From assembly GCA_949298825.1 (NCBI GenBank), contig CASFYB010000003.1, positions 62,001 through 126,000 of the forward strand: a stretch of DNA of 64,000 nt. The letters are read 5' to 3'. This document shows, piece by piece, positions 8,114 through 17,214 of the stretch. The DNA is from an uncultured Helicobacter sp. Its GTDB lineage: Bacteria > Campylobacterota > Campylobacteria > Campylobacterales > Helicobacteraceae. The notes beneath the pieces were generated by a model, which ran no database searches, had not been told where the DNA came from, and saw only the letters and a list, made by a program, of their open reading frames with translations. Each line of letters begins with the position of its first letter. Position 1 is the first letter of the stretch. A program made the position numbers and the translations under genes.

Positions 8114-8566
8114 ATGATGGATATTAATATAATTAAGAAGATTCTGCCTCATCGCTATCCCATGCTTTTGGTAGATAGGGTTGTCGAGCTAAAGGAGAAT
8201 GATAGTATCTTAGCCTATAAAAATGTGACAACTAATGAAGAGATTTTTAATGGGCATTTTCCAGATCAGCCAATTTATCCTGGTGTGATGATCATTGAAG
8301 GGATGGCACAGGCTGGCGGACTTTTAGGTTTTGTTTCTATGTCTGGGCATAATTATGAGGAAGCCAAAAATAAAATCGTGTATTTTATGACAATTGATAA
8401 GGTAAAATTTAGAATCCCTGTAGTGCCTGGAGATAGACTAGAGTATCGCGTGAGTGTTATTAAGAGCAAAGGGGCTGTATGGCAGTTTGATGCTAAGGCT
8501 TATGTTGATGATAAAATGGTGGCAGAAGCAGAGCTTAAGGCAATGATTGCTGATAGGAAAGAGTGA
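8114..8566 (+). CDS. fabZ: 3-hydroxyacyl-[ACP] dehydratase FabZ
   Basis: Dehydrates (3R)-hydroxyacyl-ACP in type II fatty acid synthesis, competing with LpxA for the same acyl-ACP pool. The hot-dog fold motifs are HRYPMLLVDRV, then HFPDQPIYPGVMIIEGMAQAGG with the catalytic His and Glu. The 150-aa length is normal. Two ATGs are adjacent, and the first follows an AAGGA at a proper distance. It starts a tightly spaced plus-strand unit continuing through lpxA, clpX, mreB, mreC and two glycosyltransferases. Confidence 0.97.
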   Translation: MMDINIIKKILPHRYPMLLVDRVVELKENDSILAYKNVTTNEEIFNGHFPDQPIYPGVMIIEGMAQAGGLLGFVSMSGHNYEEAKNKIVYFMTIDKVKFRIPVVPGDRLEYRVSVIKSKGAVWQFDAKAYVDDKMVAEAELKAMIADRKE

Positions 8567-8575
8567 GGTTTTGGA

Positions 8576-9370
8576 GTGAGAAAAATTGCAAAAACAGCCA
8601 TAATTGAGGATGGGGCAATTTTAGGCGATGGTGTTGAGATTGGTGAGTTTTGCGTTATTGGTGCGGGTGTGAAAATTGGCGATGGTTGCAAGCTTTATAA
8701 TAATGTGACTATTTTGGGCAATACAACTTTAGGAAAGAATAATACGATTTTCCCTTATGCAGTGCTTGGGACAATACCTCAAGACCTTAAATATAAAGGA
8801 GAGGAAGTAGAGCTTATCATCGGTGATGAGAATCTTATCCGTGAGCATTGCATGTTTAATCCCGGTACTGAAGGCGGAGGGAGCAAAACGGTGCTAGGTA
8901 GCCATAATCTTTTTATGGCTTATGTGCATATGGCACATGATTGCATCGTGGGTGATCATTGTATTTTTGCTAATAATGCTACTTTAGGTGGACATGTAGA
9001 GGTTGGTGATTATGTAAATTTTGGTGGATTATCTGCAGCACATCAGTTTGTAAAGGTCGGGGATGGTGCTATGGTGGCTGCTGCTAGTTTGCTTACCCAA
9101 GATGTGCCACCATATTGTATGGCTGAGGGAAATCGCGCCGTGATACGCGGTCTAAATCGTCATCGCTTAAGGCTGCTTTTTTCTCATGATGAGGTTGATG
9201 AAATAGCTAGAATCTACAAAAGACTTTTTGCTAAAACAGATACCATTACTAATCTAGCTAGAAATGAAATTGCCAATCATCCAGATAATCCTCATGTCCA
9301 GAAAATTTGTAATTTTATCCTAAGCTCTAATCGAGGAATCCCTCTTAAAAAGGCGTCTTATGAATCATAA
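8576..9370 (+). CDS. lpxA: UDP-N-acetylglucosamine acyltransferase LpxA
   Basis: First enzyme of lipid A synthesis. Left-handed beta-helix hexapeptide repeats run from residue 5 to about 185 (for example [20 protein letters not shown]). The catalytic segment is [16 protein letters not shown], with His in MAHD, followed by GGHVEVGD and AAHQFVKVG. The C-terminal helical domain contains [12 protein letters not shown]. It has a GTG start at 8576, nine bases after the fabZ stop. The last 11 bases overlap clpX, which suggests coupled translation. Confidence 0.96.
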   Translation: MRKIAKTAIIEDGAILGDGVEIGEFCVIGAGVKIGDGCKLYNNVTILGNTTLGKNNTIFPYAVLGTIPQDLKYKGEEVELIIGDENLIREHCMFNPGTEGGGSKTVLGSHNLFMAYVHMAHDCIVGDHCIFANNATLGGHVEVGDYVNFGGLSAAHQFVKVGDGAMVAAASLLTQDVPPYCMAEGNRAVIRGLNRHRLRLLFSHDEVDEIARIYKRLFAKTDTITNLARNEIANHPDNPHVQKICNFILSSNRGIPLKKASYES

Positions 9371-10619
9371 AAATGTGCGTTGTAGTTTTTGCGGAAAGCA
9401 GTGTGGAGAGAGCGATATTTTTATCTGCGGGAATAAGGGGGAGGATGGTAGAGATGCTTATATTTGTAAATCTTGTATGACATTTTTATACCAAAATCTT
9501 GTAGGAGAAGAATCTAAAAGCACTAAGATAGGGGGGTCTTTGGCATTAGAGAGCATACCATCGCCAAAAGAGCTTAAGGCAATTTTAGATGATTATGTCA
9601 TGGGTCAAGAGCGAGCCAAAAAAGTATTTTCTGTGGCTATTTATAATCACTATAAGCGTCTTTTATCTAGAGAAGATGAGGATGATGATATTGAGATTGC
9701 AAAGTCTAATATCCTCTTTATAGGACCTACTGGTAGTGGAAAAACCTTAATGGCACAAACTATAGCAAGGGCATTAGATATCCCCATTGCTATTGCAGAT
9801 GCCACTAGCCTTACAGAGGCTGGATATGTCGGAGAGGATGTAGAAAATATCCTAACACGTCTTTTGCAGGCAGCAGATGGTGATGTAGAGAGGGCTCAGA
9901 AGGGGATTGTGTTTATTGATGAGATTGATAAGATCTCTAGACTTTCTGAAAATAGGTCCATCACACGCGATGTATCTGGTGAGGGTGTGCAGCAAGCGCT
10001 TTTGAAAATTATTGAAGGCAGTGTGGTAAATATCCCACCAAAAGGAGGGCGCAAGCATCCAAATCAAGACTTTATCCAAATGGATACTAATGATATTTTA
10101 TTTATCTGTGGCGGTGCTTTTGATGGTCTAACAGATATGATTAAAAAGCGTCTTGGTAATACTACCCTTGGTTTTGGTGGCGAGAAAAAAACGAAGATTG
10201 ATGAAAAAGAAGATGTGCTGCATTTAGTAGAGTTTGATGATCTAGTAGCTTTTGGTATGATTCCAGAGTTTATAGGTAGATTGCATGTTATTGCTACATT
10301 AGAGCCTATTAGCAGAGAAGCTATGATTAATATCATGACTAAGCCAAAAAACTCTATTATCAAGCAATATCAAAAGCTTTTTGCTTTGGATGAAGCAGAG
10401 CTTATATTTGAGCCTGAAGCATTAGAGAGGATGGCAGACTTAGCCATTGCGCGCAAAACTGGTGCACGCGGGTTGCGCAGTATTGTTGAGGAGATTTGCA
10501 CAGATGTGATGTTTGATCTACCAGAGATGAGGGGATATAGTGTGATTATCAGTGCAGATGTAGTCGATGGTAAAAAAGAACCCATTTTAATTAAAAAAAC
10601 TAAAGCAAAAAGGATATAA
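9360..10619 (+). CDS. clpX: ClpX, ATPase subunit of the ClpXP protease
   Basis: AAA+ unfoldase that feeds ClpP. The N-terminal zinc domain has C-x2-C pairs at CSFC (residues 8-11) and CKSC (near residue 38). Walker A is GPTGSGKT and Walker B is VFIDEIDK. The sensor/Arg region includes [11 protein letters not shown], and the pore loop is [16 protein letters not shown] corresponds to the ClpP-contact IGF-loop neighbourhood. Length 419 aa is normal. It overlaps lpxA by 11 bases and abuts mreB directly: the stop ends at 10619 and the ATG begins at 10620. Confidence 0.97.
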   Translation: MNHKNVRCSFCGKQCGESDIFICGNKGEDGRDAYICKSCMTFLYQNLVGEESKSTKIGGSLALESIPSPKELKAILDDYVMGQERAKKVFSVAIYNHYKRLLSREDEDDDIEIAKSNILFIGPTGSGKTLMAQTIARALDIPIAIADATSLTEAGYVGEDVENILTRLLQAADGDVERAQKGIVFIDEIDKISRLSENRSITRDVSGEGVQQALLKIIEGSVVNIPPKGGRKHPNQDFIQMDTNDILFICGGAFDGLTDMIKKRLGNTTLGFGGEKKTKIDEKEDVLHLVEFDDLVAFGMIPEFIGRLHVIATLEPISREAMINIMTKPKNSIIKQYQKLFALDEAELIFEPEALERMADLAIARKTGARGLRSIVEEICTDVMFDLPEMRGYSVIISADVVDGKKEPILIKKTKAKRI

Positions 10620-11657
10620 ATGTTACTAGATAGAATAATTGGACTTTTTTCATATGATATTGCCATTGATTTGGGTACGGCAAATACGGTTGTATCTGTG
10701 CGTGGGCAAGGGATTGTCATTAATGAGCCTTCAATCGTTGCTGTGAAGACTGATCGCTTTGATGGGCATGGAGCTGTGCTAGCAGTGGGGCATGAGGCTA
10801 AGGAGATGGTGGGTAAAACCCCAGGAAGCATCAAGGCTATCCGCCCTATGAAAGATGGAGTTATTGCGGATTTTGATATTACAGAGAAGATGATTCGCTA
10901 TTTTATTGAAAAAGCACATAAGCGAAAATCACTAATCAGACCTAGAGTGATGGTGTGCGTGCCCTATGGCCTTACTGGTGTTGAAAGAAAGGCTGTTAAA
11001 GAATCTGCAATGAGTGCTGGAGCTAGGGAAGTCTTTTTGATAGAAGAGCCTATGGCAGCAGCTATTGGTGCAGGACTTCCTATCCGTGAGCCTCAAGGAA
11101 GTTTGATTGTAGATATCGGTGGGGGTACTACAGAGATTGGAGTGATTTCACTAGGTGGGCTTGTGATCTCTAAATCTATCCGCACAGCTGGCGATAAGAT
11201 TGATTGTGCGATTGTGGATTACATCCGTAAGAAATATAATCTTGTGATTGGTGAGCGTACGGGCGAGGATATTAAGATTGAAATTGGTTGTGCTTATCCC
11301 TTAAATCCACCTCTTACAATGCAGGTAAAGGGCAAGGACCAAGTAAGCGGACTTTTAAACTCTATTGAGCTTAGCAGTGAGGATGTGCGAGAGGCGATCA
11401 AATACCAATTACAAGAGATTGGTAATACATTAAAAAATATTTTAGAGGTGATCCCACCAGATTTAGCAGGAGATATTGTTGAGAATGGTGTGATTTTGAC
11501 AGGTGGTGGTGCACTTATCCGTGGATTAGATCGTTATTTATCAGATGTAGTTAAGCTGCCTGTGGCAGTAGGTAATGAGCCTTTGCTTGCTGTAGCAAGG
11601 GGGACTAGCGAAGCATTAGATAATCTAGATTTGTTGCAAAACCTTAAATATGACTGA
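10620..11657 (+). CDS. mreB: Rod-shape-determining actin homologue MreB
   Basis: Cytoskeletal filament that orients cell-wall synthesis. Actin-fold motifs are DIAIDLGTANTVV (phosphate 1), VDIGGGTTEIGVISLGG (phosphate 2) and VILTGGGALIRGL (adenosine). LFSYDIAID near the N-terminus is the usual membrane-proximal start. Length 345 aa is normal. It follows clpX without a gap and shares its final base with the mreC start, as in a continuous operon. Confidence 0.97.
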   Translation: MLLDRIIGLFSYDIAIDLGTANTVVSVRGQGIVINEPSIVAVKTDRFDGHGAVLAVGHEAKEMVGKTPGSIKAIRPMKDGVIADFDITEKMIRYFIEKAHKRKSLIRPRVMVCVPYGLTGVERKAVKESAMSAGAREVFLIEEPMAAAIGAGLPIREPQGSLIVDIGGGTTEIGVISLGGLVISKSIRTAGDKIDCAIVDYIRKKYNLVIGERTGEDIKIEIGCAYPLNPPLTMQVKGKDQVSGLLNSIELSSEDVREAIKYQLQEIGNTLKNILEVIPPDLAGDIVENGVILTGGGALIRGLDRYLSDVVKLPVAVGNEPLLAVARGTSEALDNLDLLQNLKYD

Positions 11658-12430
11658 TGCGATATAAGTTTTTATTCTTATTGTTTTTTTGCTTTTTAAG
11701 TCTGTTTGTGCTTTTTTGGCTCAATCAGAGTGCTAGAAAGTTGATATTTGGCCTTACAGATGGTATTAAGACTGGTTATCATCATGGAGTGAGTTTTCTT
11801 AGTGAGCGTCGCGAAAGGTTTTTTTCTCAAGCTAAGGTCATTGCTAAGTATCAAGAAAAAATGAAAGAATATCAGGAGCTTAAATTAAAGCTTGTTGAAG
11901 CACAAAATCAAGTGGATTTAATGCTTAGATTCTATCCACAATTAGATTTATTTCAAAAAGCTGTATTTGAGCCAGCTTTGGTAATCTCTTATGTAGAGAT
12001 GGCAGAGTATGATAGGGTATGGCTTAATACTGATTTAGAGTATAAACCTGATAAGATATATGGTATTGTGCGGGATGGATATGCGCTGGGGATTGCAATG
12101 ATGAAGAATGGACGTTTGATGGGGATGTTTAATGGTGATGAAAATTGTAGCTATGGCGTATATATCGGAAAAAATAAAATACCAGCTTTTATCCACTATG
12201 ATCCAAGTGATCACAAGAAGATTCTAGCAGACTATATCCCCCAGTATATGAAAATCAATATCGGAGATGAGGTCTATACTAGTGGTCTAGATCATGTATT
12301 TAGTGCAAATATCCCTGTAGGTAGAGTAGAGGCGATCTTTGATAAAAATGGCTATATCACAGCCTCTATCACTCCTTATGCTAATAAACAATCTCCAGAA
12401 TATCTTTGGATTATTAATAGGAATGACTAA
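11657..12430 (+). CDS. mreC: Rod-shape-determining protein MreC
   Basis: Periplasmic scaffold linking MreB to the elongasome. There is one N-terminal membrane helix (residues 4-22, FLFLLFFCFLSLFVLFW), then a coiled coil (about 45-90). A beta domain follows with YDRVWLNTDLEYKPDKIYGIV and GDEVYTSGLDHVFSANIPVG, the characteristic GL(D/G)-xx-(F/Y)P(x)G region of the family. Length 257 aa is typical. It overlaps mreB and the following glycosyltransferase gene by one base each. Confidence 0.92.
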   Translation: MRYKFLFLLFFCFLSLFVLFWLNQSARKLIFGLTDGIKTGYHHGVSFLSERRERFFSQAKVIAKYQEKMKEYQELKLKLVEAQNQVDLMLRFYPQLDLFQKAVFEPALVISYVEMAEYDRVWLNTDLEYKPDKIYGIVRDGYALGIAMMKNGRLMGMFNGDENCSYGVYIGKNKIPAFIHYDPSDHKKILADYIPQYMKINIGDEVYTSGLDHVFSANIPVGRVEAIFDKNGYITASITPYANKQSPEYLWIINRND

Positions 12431-14487
12431 TGGATGAATTAAGGCTTTTATTAGAAAATGCTAATAATAAACATAGCTTAGATCTTGCTATGAATAGGCT
12501 TTTAGAGATAATTGAAAATGATAGATTAGCCCAGTTAGATTCTATGAAGCCTGAGATATGCGAGCTTTTTAGAGATAAGCTTTATAGTGTTATTACTCAA
12601 GGGGATATGCCAAATAAACTTTATTTATCGCTTTATGGATTATTTGATGGCATGAAGGAGGATGATCGTTTTGCTAGATTGAGTGAGATAGGCAAGCAGG
12701 GGCTTTTTGATGAGGGTGTGAGTGATAATGAAAATATCATGCTTATTGAGCTTGTTTGTTTAGCAAAGATACTTTTGGGTAAGCCTGATGAAGGCCTTAG
12801 CTTTTATTTGCAAAATATTATGCGCACAGATATCCACTGCATAGAAGCTCAGCGCAGTAGTGAATTTATCCTTTCTTTTTTTAAATATTTGCACATTCCT
12901 TTTGAGCGTTATAGATTGGATTTAGAGGTTGTATTAAAGCAGACTTTTCATTCCCTAACCTATAAGCAAAAGCGTTCAGTTTTTAATTGGCAATTGCATG
13001 TTTTTTGGAATATTAAGCATTTTTATAATCATAAAGGTTGGCTAGAGTTATATGATACTTGGCGAGACATATTTTATGCAGAATTAGCTATTAATAGCGT
13101 AGAGAGCATAGACTTTGCAATGTATCTGCAATTTTTCATCTATCATCTATGTGGCAATAATTTTTCTAGTCAAAAAGAATGGTTGGTTTTTAATAAAGAA
13201 ATAACAGATTATGCTAGCAATTTTTATATGCATTTTGGCAAGACACATCATTTAGCTATGCCAACACAAGATAAAAAGCCTAAAAAAGTTTTAGCTATTT
13301 TGCGTGATAGGATGGTGGAGAATTCACCCCATAAAGTGGAATATAGCTTTTTAAAAAGTTTGATGAATAATAAGGAGTTTTGCCAAAACTATGAGCTTAA
13401 AGTCTATATCATGAGTCTTGTAGAAAAAAGTGATAATGATCCAAGGCTGATAAAAAACTATCAAGATTTGGGTATTGAAGTGATTGATATTGGCCTAGAG
13501 CATAATCAAGCCCTTTATTATAACTCTCATCTTGCTAAGGCATTGGCTTTGCGAGAGCGAATGATAAATGATGGCATAGATTTGCTTATTAGCCCTAATA
13601 ATGGCTATGGAATCTCTGATTTTTTATTGGCTACACGCACGGCCAAAAAACAGATTTTTTGGAGCCATGGAAATTTTGTATATGATAGTCCTTTTATAGA
13701 TTTAAAAATCACTCATATCTGCGGCAATGAAAAGCAGATCATCCATGAGGGGCATAGATTTTATGGCATCCCTGTAAAAATGGATAGTGTTTATTATAAT
13801 CCGGTTATTCCTGATGCTTTGATTGAAAAAGAGCGCTTAAAATACCCTAAAGATGCTTTGATACTAGGTGTTATTGGCCGCTTGGTAAAGATTGATTCTA
13901 AGCCGTATTTAGAAGTGGTTGCCAAGATTTTAAAAGAGAGTAAAAATGCTATATTTTTGGCTTGTGGGATTGGCAATGAGCAAGAGATTAAAGAAAAAAT
14001 TAGAGAGATTGATGAGGGCTTGTTAAATAGGTTTTATTTCCCTGGGTTTGTAGATAGCGGGATTTATGGGCATATCATTGATATTTGGTTAGATTCTTTC
14101 CCTATGGAGCAGGGAGAATCAAGGATTGAATATGCAGCCAAAAATCGCCCTTCACTTGTTCTTGCAAAAGAAGATAGTGATTCTAGATTAGAGCGTCTTA
14201 CTAGCTTTTATGCTAAAAATGAAGAAGTTTTTAGGCTTATTGCCAAACAAAATAATCAAGATTTAGAGGAGCTAAAAGAGTTTTTTTTACAGGATATAAG
14301 TCTGGTGGCTTTTAGTCAAAATGAATATATAAAAAAGGCTTTAGCGCTTATTGATGAGATTAGAAATAATCCTGAAAAAATGAAGCTTAAAATGCATCTG
14401 CAAGCAAATATCAAAGCTATTAATGACTTTTTAAAAGAACGTGATGGTGTGAATAATTTTCTTGCAGTTTTAGGACAAGAACAATGA
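12430..14487 (+). CDS. Large GT-B glycosyltransferase, GT41/HMW1C-like C-terminal half
   Basis: A 685-aa cytoplasmic protein with no signal peptide. Residues 1-250 are alpha-helical with no clear repeat. Residues 280-670 look like a two-domain GT-B enzyme. KKVLAILRDRM opens the first Rossmann domain, QIFWSHGNF sits mid-way, and LILGVIGRLVKIDSKPY starts the donor domain. IWLDSFPMEQGESRIEYAAKNRPSLVL (split here only by wording) matches in style the nucleotide-sugar-binding segment of OGT/HMW1C-like enzymes. The substrate is unknown; protein or LPS glycosylation are both open. It lies in the mre unit and overlaps the next glycosyltransferase by 4 bases. Confidence 0.6.
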   Translation: MDELRLLLENANNKHSLDLAMNRLLEIIENDRLAQLDSMKPEICELFRDKLYSVITQGDMPNKLYLSLYGLFDGMKEDDRFARLSEIGKQGLFDEGVSDNENIMLIELVCLAKILLGKPDEGLSFYLQNIMRTDIHCIEAQRSSEFILSFFKYLHIPFERYRLDLEVVLKQTFHSLTYKQKRSVFNWQLHVFWNIKHFYNHKGWLELYDTWRDIFYAELAINSVESIDFAMYLQFFIYHLCGNNFSSQKEWLVFNKEITDYASNFYMHFGKTHHLAMPTQDKKPKKVLAILRDRMVENSPHKVEYSFLKSLMNNKEFCQNYELKVYIMSLVEKSDNDPRLIKNYQDLGIEVIDIGLEHNQALYYNSHLAKALALRERMINDGIDLLISPNNGYGISDFLLATRTAKKQIFWSHGNFVYDSPFIDLKITHICGNEKQIIHEGHRFYGIPVKMDSVYYNPVIPDALIEKERLKYPKDALILGVIGRLVKIDSKPYLEVVAKILKESKNAIFLACGIGNEQEIKEKIREIDEGLLNRFYFPGFVDSGIYGHIIDIWLDSFPMEQGESRIEYAAKNRPSLVLAKEDSDSRLERLTSFYAKNEEVFRLIAKQNNQDLEELKEFFLQDISLVAFSQNEYIKKALALIDEIRNNPEKMKLKMHLQANIKAINDFLKERDGVNNFLAVLGQEQ

Positions 14488-15659
14488 GAATCCTTGTGCT
14501 TTGTGCAGCCAATCCTGCGACTAACCCAAGACCCTCACGTCTTATTAATTTTTTGAAAAAAAATCATAGCATAACGGCTATGGGTATTAATGCAAGCATT
14601 ATTAGCGGTGTTGAGGTGATTAGTTATAGTGCGTATAAAAAGCGTAATATTTTCCAAGAAATATGGCTGTATTTTAATGTGTTTCTTAAGCGATGGGATC
14701 GTCTAATATTTACTAAAAATCGTCGTGAAATCTCAGCATTTTTAAAAAAACGAGAGTTTGATTTTATTGTTTGTCATGATTTGGTGCTTCTACCTATTGT
14801 GCTTGGAGATAAGAAGGGGGCTAGGGTTTTGTTTGATGCTCGTGAGTTTTATCCTAAGCAAAATACCACCTCTTTGCGTTGGAGGATTTTATTTGAGAGG
14901 TTTAATGACTATCTGTGTAAAACCTACCTTCATCAAGTTGATAAGATCACAAGTGTCTCTAGCGGGATTAAAAAGCTTTATGCGCAATTTTATGGCATTA
15001 ATAGCGAAGTGTTGTATTCATTAAGTGAATACTCTGAGATTACTCCAAGTGTGATGGACAAAAATAGAATCAAAATGATATATCATGGGAGTGCTAATAC
15101 TGCTAGGGCGATTGAAAAGACAATTTATATTATAGATTATTTGCCAGATGAGTATAGTTTGGATTTGATGCTAGTTTTTGACTGTAGTCCTGCTTATGAA
15201 AGGTTTTTGAGAAATCTAGTTAAAAAGCGTGCAGCTATCGGGAAGAAAATTAGGATCATCCCACCAGTTCCATTTTCTGATCTTGTAAGTTTTAGTGCAA
15301 ATTATGATATTGGCATTTATGCGCTTGCAGATTCCACGCTTAATCTTAAATATGCCATGCCTAATAAATTTTTTGAATATATTCAATCGCGCCTTGCTCT
15401 AGCCATATTCCCTCATGCTGAAATGGAAGCATTTTTGAGAAAATATCAAAATGGTGTAGTGGCAATGGATAAAACTTCAAAATCAATAGCCCAGGCAATC
15501 TTAAGCATAGATCGCCAGAGATTGATGCAGATGAAAATAAAATCTCATATAGCTTCAAAGGTTCTTAACTATGGGCAAAATGAGAAAAAAATGCAATCAA
15601 TTATGCGTGAGTTGTTTTTTAAGATCCCAGAAGAAAAAGAAGAAGTAGAATATATATAA
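14484..15659 (+). CDS. Glycosyltransferase family 4-like protein
   Basis: A 391-aa GT-B protein. The N-terminal segment RILVLCAANPATNPRPSRL is the opening strand and loop of the acceptor domain. LFDAREFYP is a typical acceptor-side motif. The donor side has NKFFEYIQSRLALAIFP, the usual N-K-x-x-E-Y motif of GT4-type enzymes. No membrane segment is visible. The start overlaps the preceding glycosyltransferase by 4 bases (ATGA), so both are very probably made together and may act in one pathway. The acceptor is unknown. A 50-base gap follows before the next gene. Confidence 0.75.
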   Translation: MRILVLCAANPATNPRPSRLINFLKKNHSITAMGINASIISGVEVISYSAYKKRNIFQEIWLYFNVFLKRWDRLIFTKNRREISAFLKKREFDFIVCHDLVLLPIVLGDKKGARVLFDAREFYPKQNTTSLRWRILFERFNDYLCKTYLHQVDKITSVSSGIKKLYAQFYGINSEVLYSLSEYSEITPSVMDKNRIKMIYHGSANTARAIEKTIYIIDYLPDEYSLDLMLVFDCSPAYERFLRNLVKKRAAIGKKIRIIPPVPFSDLVSFSANYDIGIYALADSTLNLKYAMPNKFFEYIQSRLALAIFPHAEMEAFLRKYQNGVVAMDKTSKSIAQAILSIDRQRLMQMKIKSHIASKVLNYGQNEKKMQSIMRELFFKIPEEKEEVEYI

Positions 15660-15709
15660 AATATTATTTCTAAAAAACTACAATACTCCTAGACTTATCA
15701 GGAAGAAAA

Positions 15710-16750
15710 ATGCATATAGAATTTTTACACAATCCACCACTTAATAAAAAAGCTAATGAGATTCTGATTAATTTGGATTTCCCAAATGAAAATATTTTTT
15801 TGCCCTCAACTGCTAAGGAAAATAAAGCAAAAATTTTGCAAAAGATTGGAAAGAAAGATGCGCTGCAAATTGGTTTTGATTCTTTGAGCTTGCAGGGACT
15901 TTTTGCACATTTAGCAAAGAGATTTGATTCTAAGATTTGCCATGGAATTGGGAATCACCAGCAGGTTTTTTTGGCAGCTAGTATGCTTGGATCGCTAGAG
16001 ATTTCCTTGCTTAAGGATGGCAGTATAGATTTTGATTTATTAAATCAAGCGATTATTGCAGGTTGCAAGGTGTTTATTTTCCCCTCAATCAACCAAGATA
16101 TTTTTAGCTTAAATGATTTGCGTGAAGTGTTTGGCTTTATTAAAGATCGCATAGATGATTTTTGTTTGATTTGGGATGTGAGCTTGTCTTTTTTACAGGG
16201 CTATAATCCTAATTTTATGGATGATCGTATCGCTTATTTGGTAAATACAGAGATGGTGGGTCTTACACGAGGCTTGGGGGCATTTTTCTATAGTTTGGAT
16301 TTAGGTTTTTGTCATATAAGCGAAGGGGCAAGATTTTTTGAAGCACTTGATTATGCCCTAAAAGATTGCTGTGTATTTTTAGATAAAAAAAATATAGAAG
16401 AATTTAATAGGGATAAGTTATTAAAACATTTAGAGGAATCTTTAGGAGAATCTATTAGTCTTTTTATCCCTATTGAAAATAGTGCACCCAATACATTGGC
16501 GCTAAGATTTGCTGGTATCAAGGCTAGACTTTTATTGCAAGATTTATTTATTAAAGAGGTTTATGGTGCAAATGGGCAAGAGTGCCTTTTTGGTCTTTTT
16601 AGGCCATCTTTTGTCTTGCAAAAAATGGGATATAGTGAGAATGAGAGTAGAGAGCTCATATCATTCTCAATAAAATCTGCCTGTGATCCACAAAAGCTGG
16701 CTTTAATGTTGGCCCAAAGTTATAGGCAAATTAAAGCCATGGGGCTTTAA
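15710..16750 (+). CDS. Cysteine-desulfurase-like (NifS/class V aminotransferase fold) protein, apparently lacking the PLP lysine
   Basis: A 346-aa protein whose layout follows NifS/IscS: DGSIDFDLLNQAI in the place of the helix after the small turn, FIFPSINQD in place of the SI-NNETG segment, and LIWDVSLSF with the PLP-pyridine Asp at about residue 156. The family's S-x-HK then GPKGIGAL segment appears as NTEMVGLTRGLGAFFY (residues 179-194). The Schiff-base Lys is therefore replaced and the preceding Gln is Ser. Either the enzyme is dead or it has a new role. It is not frameshifted. It converges with fliW, sharing 4 bases. Confidence 0.6.
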   Translation: MHIEFLHNPPLNKKANEILINLDFPNENIFLPSTAKENKAKILQKIGKKDALQIGFDSLSLQGLFAHLAKRFDSKICHGIGNHQQVFLAASMLGSLEISLLKDGSIDFDLLNQAIIAGCKVFIFPSINQDIFSLNDLREVFGFIKDRIDDFCLIWDVSLSFLQGYNPNFMDDRIAYLVNTEMVGLTRGLGAFFYSLDLGFCHISEGARFFEALDYALKDCCVFLDKKNIEEFNRDKLLKHLEESLGESISLFIPIENSAPNTLALRFAGIKARLLLQDLFIKEVYGANGQECLFGLFRPSFVLQKMGYSENESRELISFSIKSACDPQKLALMLAQSYRQIKAMGL

Positions 16751-17136
16751 GCGCTTTTTTTGATAAAGCCATAAAGAGGAGCTGTGAAATCAAAATCTGG
16801 ATAGTCCTTCATGGCTAGAGGTATTTGAGCAGCTGTATTATTATCATGATTGAAAACAATGGGTGCTAAGAAGTTAACCAAAGAGTTTTCTAAATCTTTT
16901 TGTAAAACTAGTACGCAATAAACTTCTACCTGTGAATTTGTCTTGAGATCTAATAGAAGCTGGATATTTTTAGGAATATCAAAAGAGTATTCTCTTAAAG
17001 CATACGGATTTACTAGATAGATTTCAAATTGCTCTGATTTGCTCTGTATTTTAGCCAGGATAGAATCAATCTTTACTAACTGTACATTAGATAGGTGCTC
17101 AAATCCCAAGATGGGTGATTTTAATTCATAAGTCAT
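16747..17136 (-). CDS. fliW: Flagellar assembly factor FliW
   Basis: Binds the regulator CsrA and flagellin to couple flagellin translation with secretion. The 129-aa protein shows the family pattern: SPILGFEHL near residue 8, FEIYLVNPYALREYSFDIP in the middle and NFLAPIVFNHDNNTAAQI near residue 95, matching the NL-x-AP-(I/V)-x-(I/F)N signature. The start follows AAAGGAG. It diverges from valS across a 78-base gap, and fliW beside valS is an arrangement I know from H. pylori. Confidence 0.93.
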   Translation of the reverse strand: MTYELKSPILGFEHLSNVQLVKIDSILAKIQSKSEQFEIYLVNPYALREYSFDIPKNIQLLLDLKTNSQVEVYCVLVLQKDLENSLVNFLAPIVFNHDNNTAAQIPLAMKDYPDFDFTAPLYGFIKKSA

Positions 17137-17214
17137 AAAAACTCCTTTTTGATGAACATTTGATATACTAGCTTAAGCAAAACCCATACCACTTCAATCA
17201 CCAAGGATGTAATA

